In this document: one piece after another, positions 1-13,578 of the stretch
Position numbering within the stretch: position 1 is the stretch's first letter
How the letters are laid out: every line of letters starts with the position of its first letter
Origin: Helichrysum umbraculigerum
Lineage: Eukaryota; Streptophyta; Magnoliopsida; Asterales; Asteraceae
Length of the DNA stretch: 64,000 nucleotides
Direction: 5' to 3'
Assembly (NCBI GenBank): GCA_949592205.1
Contig: CATIUR010000011.1
Span: forward strand, 2,046,001-2,110,000
The notes under the pieces: generated by a model
What the model was told of the DNA's origin: nothing
Database searches by the model: none
The model's input: the letters and a program-made list of their open reading frames with translations, nothing else
Position numbers and translations under genes: made by a program

Positions 1-3000
1 GACATAGCAAAGCTAAGTCGAATAGGAAATTGTTTTCGCTTGAGCTTGAATGGAAACATGTCACTTTCCGATGGGCACAAAGGAATTCTGGGTATGAATA
101 CTCGTTTACCGGAGTGTTGGCCAACAGCTATTTCGGCATCAATAACGTTCTGCTGAAAACCTCTACAAATCAATCTGGTTCCATTACACAATCCATTAGA
201 CGGGTCAAGATTACGTAATAATATCATCGGGCATCCAAGTTTTAGCCGAAGACAATGAGGGGGTAGACCACTAACATTTAATGAGTTTAAAAATTCCATC
301 GGATAGTAATTATTCTTATCATCTTCTGCCTCATCGAAACTGTAGTAGAATTTTTCCTCACCCTGAAATCTACCGATCATCTGATCATTAATCTCGTCAA
401 CGTTAGCATTTTTAGTAGACAATATTGCCCTAGAAATAATAAAATTTGCTGATGTTTCATTCATTTGAAGAGATGGAAAAACTGCATCAATCAAAGACTG
501 AATCGATTTAGCTTTATCAGCGTATGGAATAGCCATGTCATCGGGTATGCGAATAAAGCTTTCATCTAGCACTTCTTCAGTACCGTCACCAACTCGTAAC
601 AAATAATCTGAAAACCACGGATCTGTCAGCGCCCTCATATTGATGGTTAAACGCATCTTTTTAATCACATTCCAAAGAGGTGACATTCGCAAGCTAGAGT
701 CTACACTTTGTGCTCGTGTACCATGCCTTACCACCGGTAATACTTGCCTAAAATCACCTCCTAACACCATTATCTTACCACCGAATGGGAGTCTCACACC
801 CGTGATATCTTGCATAGTTCTGTCGACAGCTTCCACCGCTTGCCTCTTTGCCATTGATGCTTCATCCCATATAATAATCTTTGCCATTCGGAGTAGTTGA
901 GCAGACCCACTTTGTTTTCTGATGTTGCACATCGAGTTATTGTTAAGATTGAGTGGAATCTTAAATCGTGAATGGGCTGTTCTCCCGCCCGACATATTAT
1001 TAGCAGCAGCACCTGAAGAAGCTGTGGCCAATGCAATGAGACCACGAGAACGTATCTCAGCAAGTAAAGCCTTATACAAATATGTTTTTCCAGTGCCACC
1101 AGGACCATCTATGAAGAAAACGCCAGGGAGATCCTCATCAACGTGCCTTATGATTTCGTCAAACGCTAATTTTTGATCGGGGTTGAGAGAGTTGCGGGCT
1201 TGTAAGTGTTCATCTTCCACAATTATTGAGCACTCTTCTTGTATTTCACGAAGTCCTCCATATTCCAAATTGACTCTCGCATTTAACTTTGGAAGATCGA
1301 AATCATCAAGTTGCCTTCCTTGAGATTGTAAAGAGACGGATATGTCATTAAGGACCATATTTTGGACTCGCTCATCACTTTGACATTGGCGCTTATAACC
1401 TTCTGAAAGTGAATCATAGTGTGTGTCCCATAACTTGCGAACATCTCCTGGTTCACAATAAATCAATATAGTCACGAATAGTCTTCTAAGAGCACATGGA
1501 AACTGAAATAAAGATGCCTCTCTAAGACATGCATCTAAATTGTCATCTGACTCTATTAACCCTCTCTCAAGAGCTGCTCTTCGAAATGTCGGGTATAATA
1601 TGCCATTGACGGTGTATAGATCCTCAAAGCATGTAGGCCCACTAATATGTGACAACAGGAGATGCAGGTAGTAGCGTTCTCCTTCAGCGGGGTTAGCAGA
1701 TACAAGACGTCCAATCATGGGTCCTGATCTTCGAGGTTTCCAAGTACGTGTCTTTACTTCCCAAGTGAACGCTTTTGGGAAATCTTTGTACAAATGCTGT
1801 CTGGCAGTCACATCAATTCTATTCCTTTCAAAGAAAACAGTTAACATTGATCTCTTATCTCTTTCTCTTGCAATAATATCAGTCATTACATCATCATCTC
1901 TGAATCGAACCATCTGTTTATTTGGTAAATGGAGATGCAACGCCATGACATATGGCTTGATTTTAGCAAGTGGGAAATTATAAAGCCTCCACATTGCCTC
2001 AGGTGGCGATACATAACGTGCATCTTGAAATTTCTTAATTTCGTTGACAACAACCTCTTCTGCATCAGGATCGATATGGACAACCTGTTTGTCATGACCC
2101 TTGTAAATGTACTTAAAGACATATTTAACAGATTTAATGCTTGAGCAAACTTCCACATTGATATGGCAATTGAACATCATTAGTAGTTTGGGATTATAAG
2201 GAGCCACCCATCTATTATCTAGGGATTTTCCTCGTACGTCGACCTTCATTCCATTATCTCTGCGGCGATACAAAGGATATGAGTCTTCACCCTGCGTCGT
2301 CTTCTCATTGAATTCCTTAGGATATTTGAAACGGCAACGCTTTGGTTCGCCCTGCATGCACGGACTCGAGGTACGTAGATGACCACACGGACCGTGTATC
2401 ATATGTGAAACTATGTACTCATGCATTTTAGGATGCCTTGTGGGATCTGGAATTTCAGCGCACACAATCTTGTCATAATGGTCAGGATTTGACATCTTGT
2501 GTTGTGATTTCATTACCAATAGAAAATGTGCGTGCGGCAAACCACGTTTTTGAAACTCAATGACGTAGACGTACGACTCTACCTCACCAAGGACATGTTT
2601 CTTTAAAAGTTGATCCTTGAGATCCTCTAACTTGGCGCGAAATGCTCTTGCAACCAGTCCAGGTCGATCTTGTGCTGTTTGACCAGGTTTCAGCTCTTCA
2701 TGGATCTCATCCCATTTTGGATTGCATGTCATGGTTAGGAATATATCGGGTTTACCGGCACTCTGCACTAATGCCATGGCATCCAAAAAGCGCCGTCTCA
2801 TGTCGCGTGGGCCTCCGATAAAAGATGCAGGTAAAACAACTCGTTGACCGACTCTGTTCGATTGAACCTCACCTGCATTGACGCAATCCACAATACCTTG
2901 GTACAAATCTGCTCTTATTCGAGACTGATTTCTTTCACAAAAAAGTAGACGTGATGTCTCAATCTTTATGTATTGATCTACAACAAACTGTTGTAGCAAC

Positions 3001-4198
3001 CTTCCACCAAATAAAAGCATGTTATCAGTGGAACGGATTTGCAACTTATAACAATAGTACTCTCTCATAGTTACGGTAGTCCTTCCTTGTATATTTATAG
3101 GCTCTACATATATGAAGGTATAATTCATCGTGTTAGTAACATGTATATTCAGTGAGTAAGGTATAATGTACTTTTAAATACCTTCAAGATCACCATTATC
3201 ATTGTTATCTCCTTCAATAATGTCATTAACGGAAACTCCATGCCTTGGAATTTTAGGATGCCATCCATGCTCGCCGTTGGGAAAGAATAAAGGATAACAT
3301 AATGGATCATAACAACCAAAGTGAGGCTGAATTTTCTGATTGTATTGAGACTTCCCATACACAACGATACTTCTTTCATAAGAAGTGATGTTGTCATTAC
3401 CTTCGACCCAAATGCCTGCAACCTACATGATGGTGTTTTTTCAGTTAAGTGTACGCTATATACATGGTTAATAAATAGCACATATTGTATTTTGAAACTT
3501 TAAAAGTGGTTAATACACGGTATAAAACCTCAGAGGTGGTTGGACGATTGTACACCCGTTGGTCAAGTTCCACCGAGGCATTCAAAGTCACTCTATAATT
3601 ATCAAGCGGTCCTAGATCAGCAAGGCTTCGAAATGTTGCAACATATGGATTGGTAGCAAGGACACGTCTTATTATTTGAACAACATTTCTATCAAGATTT
3701 GGCCAAGCCAATCTATGTACAAACTCGGACTGTTCATCATAGAAATACAATTGTAAGTACCGTGGTTGTCCATCTCGTGGAACTAATTGATCAAGACTAT
3801 GATATATCCCTCCATAAACACGGAAAGTATACACACCAGATGTCATACTCGCCATTTGAGTATCTAATTTTACACCCATTGATGCGAAGGAAAAACTGGT
3901 GTATACGAACGTATATTATGCCTAAAATGTTTTCCTAGTTCACATTGAGACGTGAGTAGATGGTGTAGTTCTTGTGGGATGACCGTGCTTGCCAACTTTG
4001 TCTTACCGCTCATGCAACAAAAACTGGGGAATTCAAATTGAAACCTTTTTGCTCCGCAGTGAACGCATGGTTTCTGCTTCTTCAATACACGGTGTGTTTT
4101 AGGTACCCCATCGTAAACATAGTCATATGGGTCGACACAAAGGATGTCACTATGTAGGGAGGAATTATCATATGTCTGAATATTGCATTCTACACCTA
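1..4198 (-). CDS. Helitron replicase-helicase (Rep + PIF1-like helicase), partial, one probable frameshift
   Basis: The product would nick and unwind DNA for rolling-circle transposition in the nucleus. Predicted exons on the minus strand are 4198-3529, 3422-3182 and 3103-1; the two introns (3528-3423 and 3181-3104) have GT/AG ends and compatible phase. The first exons match the Helitron-like N-terminal domain (CVHCGAKRF Cys motif, HFGCYDPLCYPLFFPNGE). The HUH nuclease motif GLPHAHFLL is at about 2520-2543 and the tyrosine segment KYVFKYIYKGHD near 2090-2125. The PIF1 helicase follows: Walker A GPGGTGKTY at about 1080-1110, Walker B IIIWDEAS near 870, then GGDFRQVLPVV, with KRKQFPIRLSFAM at the edge. 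The frame from 3103 to 1 stays open where I checked it. A single-base loss near 3897 shifts frame between the SYT and SFSFASMGV segments, so this copy is probably inactive unless that is an assembly error. The C-terminus is outside the window. Confidence 0.85.
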
Positions 4199-5170
4199 TG
4201 TACGTTGAACATAATTAAATAATATGTAATGAGTCACCAAAGTAACAAGATAATATTAAATAGATATAGTGTGTAACCTGTTGATGTTTGCCTGACTTCT
4301 TGTTCAAACAAAGGTAGCAAGTTACCAATTAGACTATCGGTGCCTAATTCATAATAAAAGCTAATGTAAATGCAAAGAATAATAGTTAAAGAATTGAATA
4401 ATCATGACATATAATGTAGCTAAGTTACCGTTGATGCTTGGTTGTTGGTTTAGACTTGCGAGCTTGTTTTTTTCTTTTCTCTTATCATAATACGTTTTAT
4501 TACTAAGCTTTTTCCTTAATGAAGCGTCGTTTCAACTCACTTGGATTTCGTTCATGTTCATTTGAAGAAGAGGTTGTGTTTGGCGAGGTGTAATATTTTC
4601 TTTGTTTCCAGCATCAATGACACATGAAGTTGTTGCAGTGTCTGCGCTTGATGTGATTTCACTCCTACCACAATGATTTGCATAATAATATGAATTACTT
4701 CGGTGATTTGACAATATCCCTAAAGGTATCCTTTCTGATGGGCTAGTGTAGCCTTGTGTCATCACTTCAGATGTTGTACTTAGTGTAGGTGTAACATATT
4801 GACTGTTTCCTTCACCATAAGCTATTTGTTTGATTTGTTGTTTCTGCTTTTGCCGAGCACGATATTCTCTGTAGTATTCATTTCTCATTTCTACAAGGAT
4901 ACATGTAAGGAAAAAGGAATTAAGTTTAGAAATATGTCATCCGAGATGTAATTTATTTATTTATACAAACTTTTTTGTATATCTATGTTGCCTTGAGAGA
5001 CATCACAAATGATAGATTTTTTGAGCTTGTTGTCATCCTTCTGTCGTGCAAAATATGGTTTGTTATATTGTTTACGTTTTTCTGCATCCCAACAAAAGAT
5101 AGTGAGCTTTCTCGTGTAACTTACGTAACCAAATTATAATTTCGTACCTTTTCGGTCATCCATTTCGCTT
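4199..5170 (-). CDS. Probable upstream exons of the Helitron gene
   Basis: Several short minus-strand segments look like the basic N-terminal exons common in plant Helitron proteins. About 4275-4350 encodes a segment ending QEVRQTST that joins in phase to the next exon (donor CAG/GT, acceptor TAG/GT). 4532-4888 is a 118-residue open frame with the basic start MRNEYYREYRARQKQKQ and a GTGAGT donor at its end. About 4980-5100 encodes another basic Lys/Arg-rich segment with KRKQYN. A short MDDRK start with a GTAC donor lies near 5150-5165. I did not solve all the joins, and the true start codon is unsure. Confidence 0.45.
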
Positions 5171-5481
5171 TGTGTTGTGTACTCAACCTACAAATTGTAA
5201 TTAACCTGAAAGCACTGCGCAACGTTAAAACTATTTCCTCCAAATTCAAGATCGCAAAGTAAGGCTTAAATATCAAAAACATTGTGATAGAGTAATCATT
5301 TTATGTTTCAATAAGAAACAAAAATGGAACTTAGTGAGAGGCTATGGAGATGTCACAATAGGGACCACAAATTGAATTTTATTTCAGGGTGGAAAACAAA
5401 GTTTAGATGGAAAACAAAATTCGATATTTTAAAAACATAACTCTAACGTTAAGTTTTCTTCTTTACAGAATACTGAATTAG

Positions 5482-5483
<2 letters not shown>

Positions 5484-5547
<64 letters not shown>
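5484..5547. repeat. ATT trinucleotide microsatellite
   Basis: About 21 uninterrupted ATT units, bounded by TTAGTTTT on the left and ATCAACTATGG on the right. It is a likely polymorphic simple repeat. Confidence 0.95.
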
Positions 5548-7203
5548 CAACTATGGACTGTCTGGAATTTGTGTTTGATTGATAATCCCTTTAACCCATG
5601 AATGCTTTCAAATCTACATCATTGATGTTATACCAAGCATCATTAGCATGATACTGTATATAGTGTTTGAATGCAAATTCTTGTAGCTCCATGATAACAC
5701 ATACCGAAAAACCATTTGTAAAATTTATTAAAAATACAAAGAAATAAAAACAAATAAATAATAATAATACAAAGTAATAAAAATCATAGTAAATAAAAAA
5801 TACCGAATGTATAAGATATGTGCATTATGTCATATTCATATAATGACATGAAGAGGTACATAACACATTGTTGAAAATAAAATTATACTTCAAATAACAA
5901 CATTAAAACCCACTTGAAAAGATTACTTTCATATCGTCGAGGATGAAATAATCTGCAATAAAAAGAGATACTTAGTTTACAGATAGTAAAATATCTCTAT
6001 CTCTACTATATTTATAAATATCTCTAATCTAAGCTACTATGCGTCAATCTTTAGCTGGTATTTTTATTTTTTCGTGATTCTGAGCAGTGACTCCGTAATG
6101 CAAATGAATAGGAAAAAGTTTATGTACCCCGCCACTAAGAAAAAGAGAGTTATAAAAAGCATTGGACTCCACCATCCCCGATTCAAAAATTATAAAATTT
6201 CAAATTATTATTAAGTGGCAGGGCCACATGTTTTTTTCGTTTTTCCCTCCTTTCGAATGTATAAAACTTACTCGTGAGGAGGAATCTTTAAATAGGTTTT
6301 CTACTTTGACTACATGACCTACTTTCGTTATTTTAGACTTCAAACTAAAAATTCAAATTTAAAAAATATTATACACTTGCAATAAAAAAAATCCAAACAC
6401 GTAAAATATCGATTTTTCTCATACGGACAAATCTTAATGAAAAATTAACCATAACTACATATACAACAAATAATTCAAAAAAGTAAAATCATTGAAAAAT
6501 TGACAGCATATCTAGCATACAACTTATAAAGCGTACTACATGGTCTTTGATTTTGGAAAAAAAATCAACATCAGTAACAATTAGGTAGTGGATTGTATAA
6601 TACATATATGATCCATGATTATAATAAGATACATTTATAATATTATATGCTAAAAAAAGAAGGTAAACCACGTGATGTGTTATAATATTACTGCGTTTAT
6701 ATTTTTTAGTTTTGGTTTTACTTGTGTCTTGGATATTCGATATTCGATTTCAAGTTGTATATTTTATTTTGTTATTTATGAAATAAGTAAAATATCATAA
6801 TAACAATTGAATTGTCGACCACATCATGTGCATTTTTAGAAAAAGAATTATATACAGTAAAACAAAACCACTCCAATTCCACTTATAATATTGTAGTGCA
6901 ATTACCATTACCATAGTCCACGGAAAAAGTTGCTTTTTTCAATGGATATACTTTTATCAAAGGTATTAAAAAAGTTTGTCTGCCACATTAAATGGTTTTA
7001 CACGTTTTATACTTTATGTGTCTTGTGCAAACGATTTTTTGTGGATTAAAAAAATATAAATATATAAATGATATGTTTTTTTCACTAAAAGGTTCTGGAT
7101 CTTAGCTGTCAAAATATAAATGGATTAGTTTAGTATATACTTTTCATAATGAAGGAAATACGTAAAAGATTTGTATTTGTTTGTACCCTACCTAGTACCC
7201 AGT

Positions 7204-7255
7204 CAATCTTCCGTGTTTGCATTTGGATCCAATCTTCTGTGTTTGCATTTGGATC
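7204..7255. repeat. 26-base tandem duplication
   Basis: Two adjacent 26-base copies starting CAATCTTC and ending TTTGGATC differ at one base (CTTCCG versus CTTCTG). No function is apparent. Confidence 0.85.
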
Positions 7256-8702
7256 CAATTTAAATATGAGATGAGATGTACTAACCTCCCTATGAAGATG
7301 ATCGTTTGGCAGCTGATTCAGCGGGACGCTATCGATCCTTTTTTGATATCATAACTTCAATCACACCAAACCTGCCACAGGGTTGGAGATCGTTCAGCTT
7401 TGTTGATATTTTACTGATTGAAAATAATACACTCATCCACTATTACGCCATATGTAAGATACAGGCCATTCAGTAAATGAAATTAGAAGCTGTAAAATAC
7501 ACCCCACAACTAACTCCAAACAATAATATCTTTGTAATGCATTTGAGAGAAATGTTACCTCTTTTATTATTATGGTTGAAAAGTGGGCTGAAATGTAAAC
7601 AAAACAAAAAGAAACGATAGTAATAAATACAGAAAAGAAGTCCTTGAAATCGTATGAAGATTACCTATTTTACCGTGAAGCATGTAGAAAGACATTTCAT
7701 AAAACAGCTGGAAGGCGTTTGTAGAAGAAAGATGATATAGGTTTTTAGCGCAGAAGATGAGAGATTGAACCTGAGTTAAGATGAAGAAAACAGGGGATAA
7801 ACAATAAGAGTGAAAAATTTTTCCAAGAAAATATGAAGAAGAAACCTAATGATTGTAACAAAACTTTCTAAAAAATTAAATACATTTATTGAAGATAACC
7901 CATGACTTTGTTTATTATCAAAATTTCCGGTATGTGAATTAAACAAATTTATTTCTTATGTCATCTGTTGTACTTGAAGAAAACACAAATCTAACCACTT
8001 TTCGAAAGCAGATTTAGAAAGCTTTATATTCCCAAGTTTAATCTGTATAAACCAAAACAAACCCATAAAAAAAGTTTCAACCTTGAGAAGATTTCTTGAT
8101 TAAGAAGTGATGCCATCACAAATACGCATCAAGTTAACTCAGGTTCAATCTTCTTTAGACGCGCAGAAACAACTTCCGGGAAGAGACGGTGATGTCGTGG
8201 TTGTGGTTTATGCTCTTGTTGGAAATCAGTAATGCAAAAGGTGACGTTCATTCTTCTTTAGATCTGACCTGTTGCGGCGGTCAAGTACTTTTTTCAGAGA
8301 TGGTGGTGAAGGTGGAGGCAGCGGTGTAATAGTGGTGGCGCAGGGAGAGATGAGATGCCATGTCGGTAAAATGCCGGTGAAACCCACGGAATTATGACTA
8401 CCGTGAGAGAGAGTGGTTGAAGAGGGTTTGAGAGAGAGTGGGAGAGGTGCAGATTAGTGAGTGAGAATAATCAGAAGGTTAGAGAGAGAGGTGCACATGT
8501 GAGTGAGAGAATGGAGGTGAGGTTGTATAGATAGAATTAGTGAGGGTATAGTAGTGGCAGGGGTATTTTGGGTATTTCCGATATCGCATTAAGGAAAGGG
8601 TGGAAATGAATTATAAGGGGTTATAGATATACATGAATATCTGTGACAAATACTATCCTTTTACAAAGTCTCATGTACCTTCATTTCTTTTATTGAAGAA
8701 GC

Positions 8703-11700
8703 ATGCCGCCAAAAACAAGAACATACTCGGATGCTCAACTTGCATCGCTTATCTCTCAGGCTGTACTTGAAGCCATGGCACGGAATTCCCCACAGAACTC
8801 CGGGAGAAACAACGATACCGCTGAAACAAATGCCGCCAAGCCTTGTTCCTTCAAGGATTTCCAGAACTGCAAACCCTCAAGCTTCAAGGGTACTGAAGGA
8901 GCCATCGGACTGATCAGATGGTTCGAGAAAATGGAAACCGTTTTCCGCATCAGCAAATGTGCGGAAGACGACAAGGTCAAATTTTCCACCTGTACCCTCG
9001 AGGATGATGCCCTCTCTTGGTGGAACTCATATGCCCAGTCTGTGGGTATCGACACTGCCTTCTTTACTACCTTGGGAGGAGATGAAGAAAATGCTCACAG
9101 CCAAGTATTGCCCGATCGAACAACTCCAAAAGCTGGAGGAAGAATTCTGGCACCTAAAGGTGCAGGGTGCTGATATTGACGGATACACCACCAGATTCCA
9201 ACAACTTGCCATCCTTCGCCCAGCAATGGTAAGCACCGAGCCCGATAAAATCAGAAAGTACATCCACGGTCTTCCGGAACCTGTCCGGGGGAACGTCGCC
9301 TCATCAAACCAAGCCACCATTGATGGCACCATTCGATTGGCCCATGAACTCATGGCCATGAACGAGGATCCAGAACAACTCACTTCATCCTCAACTCACC
9401 ACAAACGAAAGTGGTCCGACAACCACAACAACCACCCAACCAAGAAACCCGACACCATCAAAGCCTACAACTCCACCACTGATAACAAATGGGGCTACAT
9501 TGGGAACAAGCCTTACTGTTCCAGGTGCAGCTGCCACCATGAAGGTTCTTGTGGCCCCTTTTGCAACAATTGCAAGAGGTACGGCCACCTCACCAAAGAT
9601 TGCCGATCTCCTACCAACAACAATTCCAACAACAACACTAGGCCACCCAAATTCTGCTTTGAGTGTGGGAACCCTGGGCACTTCAGGGACGCGTGCCCAA
9701 AGCTGAAAAACAAGGGCAATAACAACAACAACAGCAACAACAACGCCAGAGGTAGAGCTTTCGTACTCAACGCAGGGGACGCCCGTCAAGACCCGAATGT
9801 GGTCTCGGGTATGTTCCTCCTCAACAACTTAACTGCTTCTGTTCTATTTGATACTGGTGCCGATAGGAGCTTTATTTCTGATGAGTTTTATCCCTTACTT
9901 GACATCACCCCTGTTGCCTTAGATGTTAAGTACACCGTAGAGTTAGCAAACGGTAAACTCATAGAAACAAATAGTGTGATACCTAATTGCACTCTAAACC
10001 TAGCCGATGAAACCTTTTCAATCGATCTTATGCCTGTTGAAATCGGAAGTTTCGACATCATCGTTGGAATGGACTGGTTGTCCAAACACAGAGCCAAAAT
10101 CGTCTGTCATGATAAAATCGTTCGCATCCCTCTCGTCGTCGGTAGAACCTTGATCATACAGGGGGAGACCAGTGTGACGAGACTAAATATCATATCTTGC
10201 TTAAAAACCCGAAAATTTCTGAGAAAGGGTTATCCTGCAATCCTCGCACACATCACGGAGAAAAAGTCGGAGGAGAAGCGACTTGAAGATGTGCCAATTA
10301 TTAGACTTTCCCGAAGTCTTTCTGGAAGAACTACCTGGTCTACCTCCACCTAGACAGGTTGAGTTCTCGATTGATCTTGTACCAGGTGCCGCACCTATAG
10401 CCCGAGCACCATACCGCCTAACCCCATCCGAACTTCAGGAGCTGTCCACCCAGTTACAGGAACTCCTGGACAGAGGATTCATCAGACCGAGTTCTTCACC
10501 TTGGGGAGTTCCGGTCTTGTTTGTCAAAAAGAAAGACGGTTCATTCAGAATGTGTATCGACTACAGAGAGTTGAACAAGTTAACCGTCAAGAACCGATAT
10601 CCACTCCCTCATATTAATGATCTATTTAATCAACTTCAGGGTTCAAGTTTTTACTCGAAGATCGATCTGCGATCAGGTTATCATCAGCTACGCGTTCGCG
10701 ACAGCGACATTCCAAAAACCGCTTTCAGAACCCGATACGGACACTACGAGTTCCAAGTGATGCCCTTTGGTCAAACCAACGCACCGGCTGTATTCATGGA
10801 CCTCATGAATCGGGTGTCTAAACCCTATCTCGACAAGTTTGTCATTGTCTTTATCGATGACATTCTCATCTACTCGCGCAACGAGCAAGAGCATGCACAA
10901 CACCTCAAAACCATCCTTGAACTGCTTAAACACGAGGTGTTTTACGCCAAATTCTCTAAGTGTGAGTTCTGGATACAAACCGTTCAATTCCTTGGACTCG
11001 TTATAGATAGTCAAGGAATTCACGTTGATCCGTCAAAAATTTAGGCTATCAAAGACTGGCAATCGCCAACCACTCCAACCGAGGTACGTCAATTCTTGGG
11101 ATTGGCGGGGTATTATCGTCGGTTTATCGAAAATTTCTCCAAAATAGCTCAACTACTCACGACACTGACTCAGAAAGATAAAAAGTTCGATTGGACTGAT
11201 AAACAAGAGTCAGCATTTCAACTTCTGAAACAAAAGCTTTGCAGTGCTCCAATCCTATCATTACCCGAGGGCACCGATGACTTCGTGGTATACTGCGATG
11301 CTTCTCATCAAGGTCTCGGTTGCGTGCTGATCCAACGAGACAAAGTCATTGCCTACGCCTCACGACAACTGAAGATTCACGAAAAGAACTACACCACTCA
11401 TGATCTCGAGCTTGGAGATATCGTTTTTGCTCTTAAGATCTGGAGACATTATCTTTGTACTACCCGAAGCACCATATTCACCGACCACAAAAGTCTCCAA
11501 CACATATTCGATCAAAAAGATCTCAACATGAGGCAACGCCGATGGGTCAAGTTGCTTACCGATTATGACTGTGAAATCAAATACCATCCAGGGAAGGCAA
11601 ATGTTGTTGCCGATGCCCTCAGTCGAAAAGAAAAGCCTAAACCACTTCGAGTCCGAGCCCTCAGTATGACTATTCATAATGATCTCACCCTTCAGATCCA

Positions 11701-13172
11701 CACCGCTCAACTAGAAACCTTGAAACCTGAAAACATCAAAAGTGAAGCCTTGCGAGGCTTGGATAAACAATTCGAGACTATGAAGCTCACAAGTGTCTTA
11801 CGTCAGCAATCGAATCTCCAATGGGGTTAAATACTTCTCCAATCGAATCTGGTTACCTATTTTTGGGAACCTCCGGGACTTGGTGATGGATGAAGCTCAC
11901 AAGTCCAAATATTCTATCCACCCGGGATCCGACAAAATGTACCATGATATCAAGGATTTCTATTGGTGGCCAAACATGAAAGCCGAAATCGCCACTTACG
12001 TCAGCAAGCGTCTTACTTGCTCGAAAGTCAAAACCGAACATCAAAAATCTTCTGGTTTACTCCAACAACCTAACATCCCTGAATGGAAATGGGAACAAAT
12101 TGCCATGGATTTCATAACTAAGCTACCCAAGTCGTCGAGCGGTTGCGATACCATTTGGGCGATCATCGATCGTCTCACCAAATCTGCTTATTTCCTAGCA
12201 ATCACGGAAACCGATAAAATGGAACGCCTAGCACAAATCTACATCAAGGAAATTGTTTCTCGACATGGTGTTCCAACCTCGATTATCTACGACAAAGATG
12301 CCCGTTTCACCTCTCACTTCTGGCAATCACTTCAGAAAGCAATGGGTACCCGTCTCGATATGAGTACCGCATACCACCCTCAAACCGATGGCCAAAGTGA
12401 ACGAACTATTCAGACACTGGAAGATATGCTACGAGCTTGCGTAGTTGACTTCGGTGCAAACTGGGAAAGACACCTACCATTGTACGAGTTTTCCTACAAT
12501 AACAGTTATCACGCCAGCATTAAGGCTGCACCTTTTGAGGCACTGTACGGTCGTAAGTGCCGATCACCGATCTGTTGGACCGAAGTGGGAGATAGTCAGC
12601 TCACTGGTCCTGAACTCATACACGAAACCACCGAGAAAATTGTTGAAATCCAAAACCGACTCAAAGCCGCACGTGATCGTCAGAAAAGTTATGCTGACGT
12701 GAGACGCAAACCACTCGAGTTCCAGGTTGGGGATCGAGTACTCCTGAAAGTATCGCCTTGGAAAGGCGTAATCCGATTCGGTAAATGAGGGAAGTTAAAT
12801 CCTAGGTACATCGGGCCTTTTGAGATTCTCGAAAGGATTGGCCCCGTAGCATATCGGTTGCAGCTGCCACCCGAACTCAGCAGTGTGCATCCCACCTTCC
12901 ACATTTCTAACCTAAAGAAATGCCTGTCTGATGAGACACTTATCATACCACTTGACGAGATTCGCGTCAATAACAAACTTCATTTTGTTGAGGAACCCAC
13001 TGAAATCGTAGACCGTGAGGTCAAACAACTCAAACAGAGTCGTATTCCCATCGTTAAGGTCAAATGGAATTCGCGGCGTGGTCCGGAATTCACTTGGGAA
13101 TGGGAAGACCAGATGCGACTCAAATATCCTCAGTTATTCACTGATTCTACATCAAACACAACCTCGAGCTAA
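8703..13172 (+). pseudogene. Gag-Pol of gypsy element A, broken
   Basis: This remnant polyprotein has the same domain order as element B. Gag starts at the ATG 8703, just downstream of the leader segment shared with B. CCHC knuckles lie at about 9520-9700, protease (LFDTGADRSF) near 9843, reverse transcriptase (SKIDLRSGYHQLRV, IVFIDDILIYS) at 10380-10930, RNase H (VVYCDASHQGLGCVL) near 11287, integrase at about 11890-12600 and a degenerate chromodomain-like tail (RGPEFTWEWEDQM) near 13080. Lesions: a frameshift near 9058 in gag, a two-base loss near 10305 after protease, an in-frame TAG at 11042-11044 after RT, a 40-base filler replacement at 11780-11819 that changes frame, and a TGA at 12786-12788 in integrase. 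It cannot yield a full polyprotein. Confidence 0.9.
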
Positions 13173-13206
13173 ATTTCGGGACGAAATTCTCCTAACAGGG
13201 GGAGAA
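13172..13206 (+). promoter_or_regulatory. Pre-PPT hairpin and polypurine tract of element A
   Basis: AATTTCGGGACGAAATT (13172-13188) forms a 7-bp stem with a GGA loop. It is followed by the purine tract ending GGGGGAGAA directly before the LTR TGTAAC. The purine tract primes plus-strand DNA synthesis in LTR elements. The hairpin is shared with elements B and C. Confidence 0.75.
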
Positions 13207-13578
13207 TGTAACACCCACCAAATTAGGACTAGTAATTAGTGCCTAATCCTCGGTTAATGCATGTAATTAGTTATGTGTTAGGCTAATTAATGTATCGGAA
13301 TATATATTGATGAATATATACAAATATACGACTTGATTAAATCGTACGCTCTTTTAAATCAAATGTAATTCGGTTCAATTGAATACGGACGTTGGTGAAC
13401 AATTTGACATTTATTTTAATAACGCTATTATATCCAAAGATATTATTTTGACAATATTCCAATTTTATTTCGTATCGTACAAATAACGTCTACTTAATTA
13501 AAAGATTAAACGTGCAAACAAACCAAACAAAACTAATTTATATTTTATAACCAAATTATAAAGTATTTGATAAAATAC
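13207..13578 (+). repeat. 3' LTR of element A, first part (U3 start)
   Basis: Begins TGTAACACCCACC directly after the polypurine tract and contains the box ACGGACGTTGGTGA near 13384-13397 that recurs in the other gypsy LTRs here. It is interrupted at 13578 by array C; the last five bases AATAC are the C target duplication. Confidence 0.9.

Larger units (their letters stand above)
1..5170 (-). mobile_element. Autonomous-type Helitron, 3' part cut by the window edge
   Basis: A rolling-circle transposon is inferred from a minus-strand gene encoding a Helitron replicase-helicase. The element's 3' hairpin and CTRR terminus must lie left of position 1. Its 5' TC terminus lies somewhere right of about 5170, but I cannot place it because Helitrons make no target duplication and have no inverted repeats. 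The right limit given is only the end of recognisable coding sequence. Confidence 0.75.
5171..8639. other. AT-rich non-coding stretch between Helitron gene and element A
   Basis: I see no gene here. The stretch holds an ATT microsatellite (5484-5547), a 26-base tandem duplication (7204-7255), a 17-base inverted repeat (7763-7779 with 8134-8150) and a purine-rich GAGAGA tract (about 8400-8510). Part of it probably belongs to the 5' half of the Helitron, but the boundary cannot be read. Confidence 0.6.

Noticed and set aside
1717..2158. Plus-strand and off-frame minus-strand ORFs inside the Helitron gene
   Set aside because: They are antisense or shifted readings of the conserved Rep coding region.
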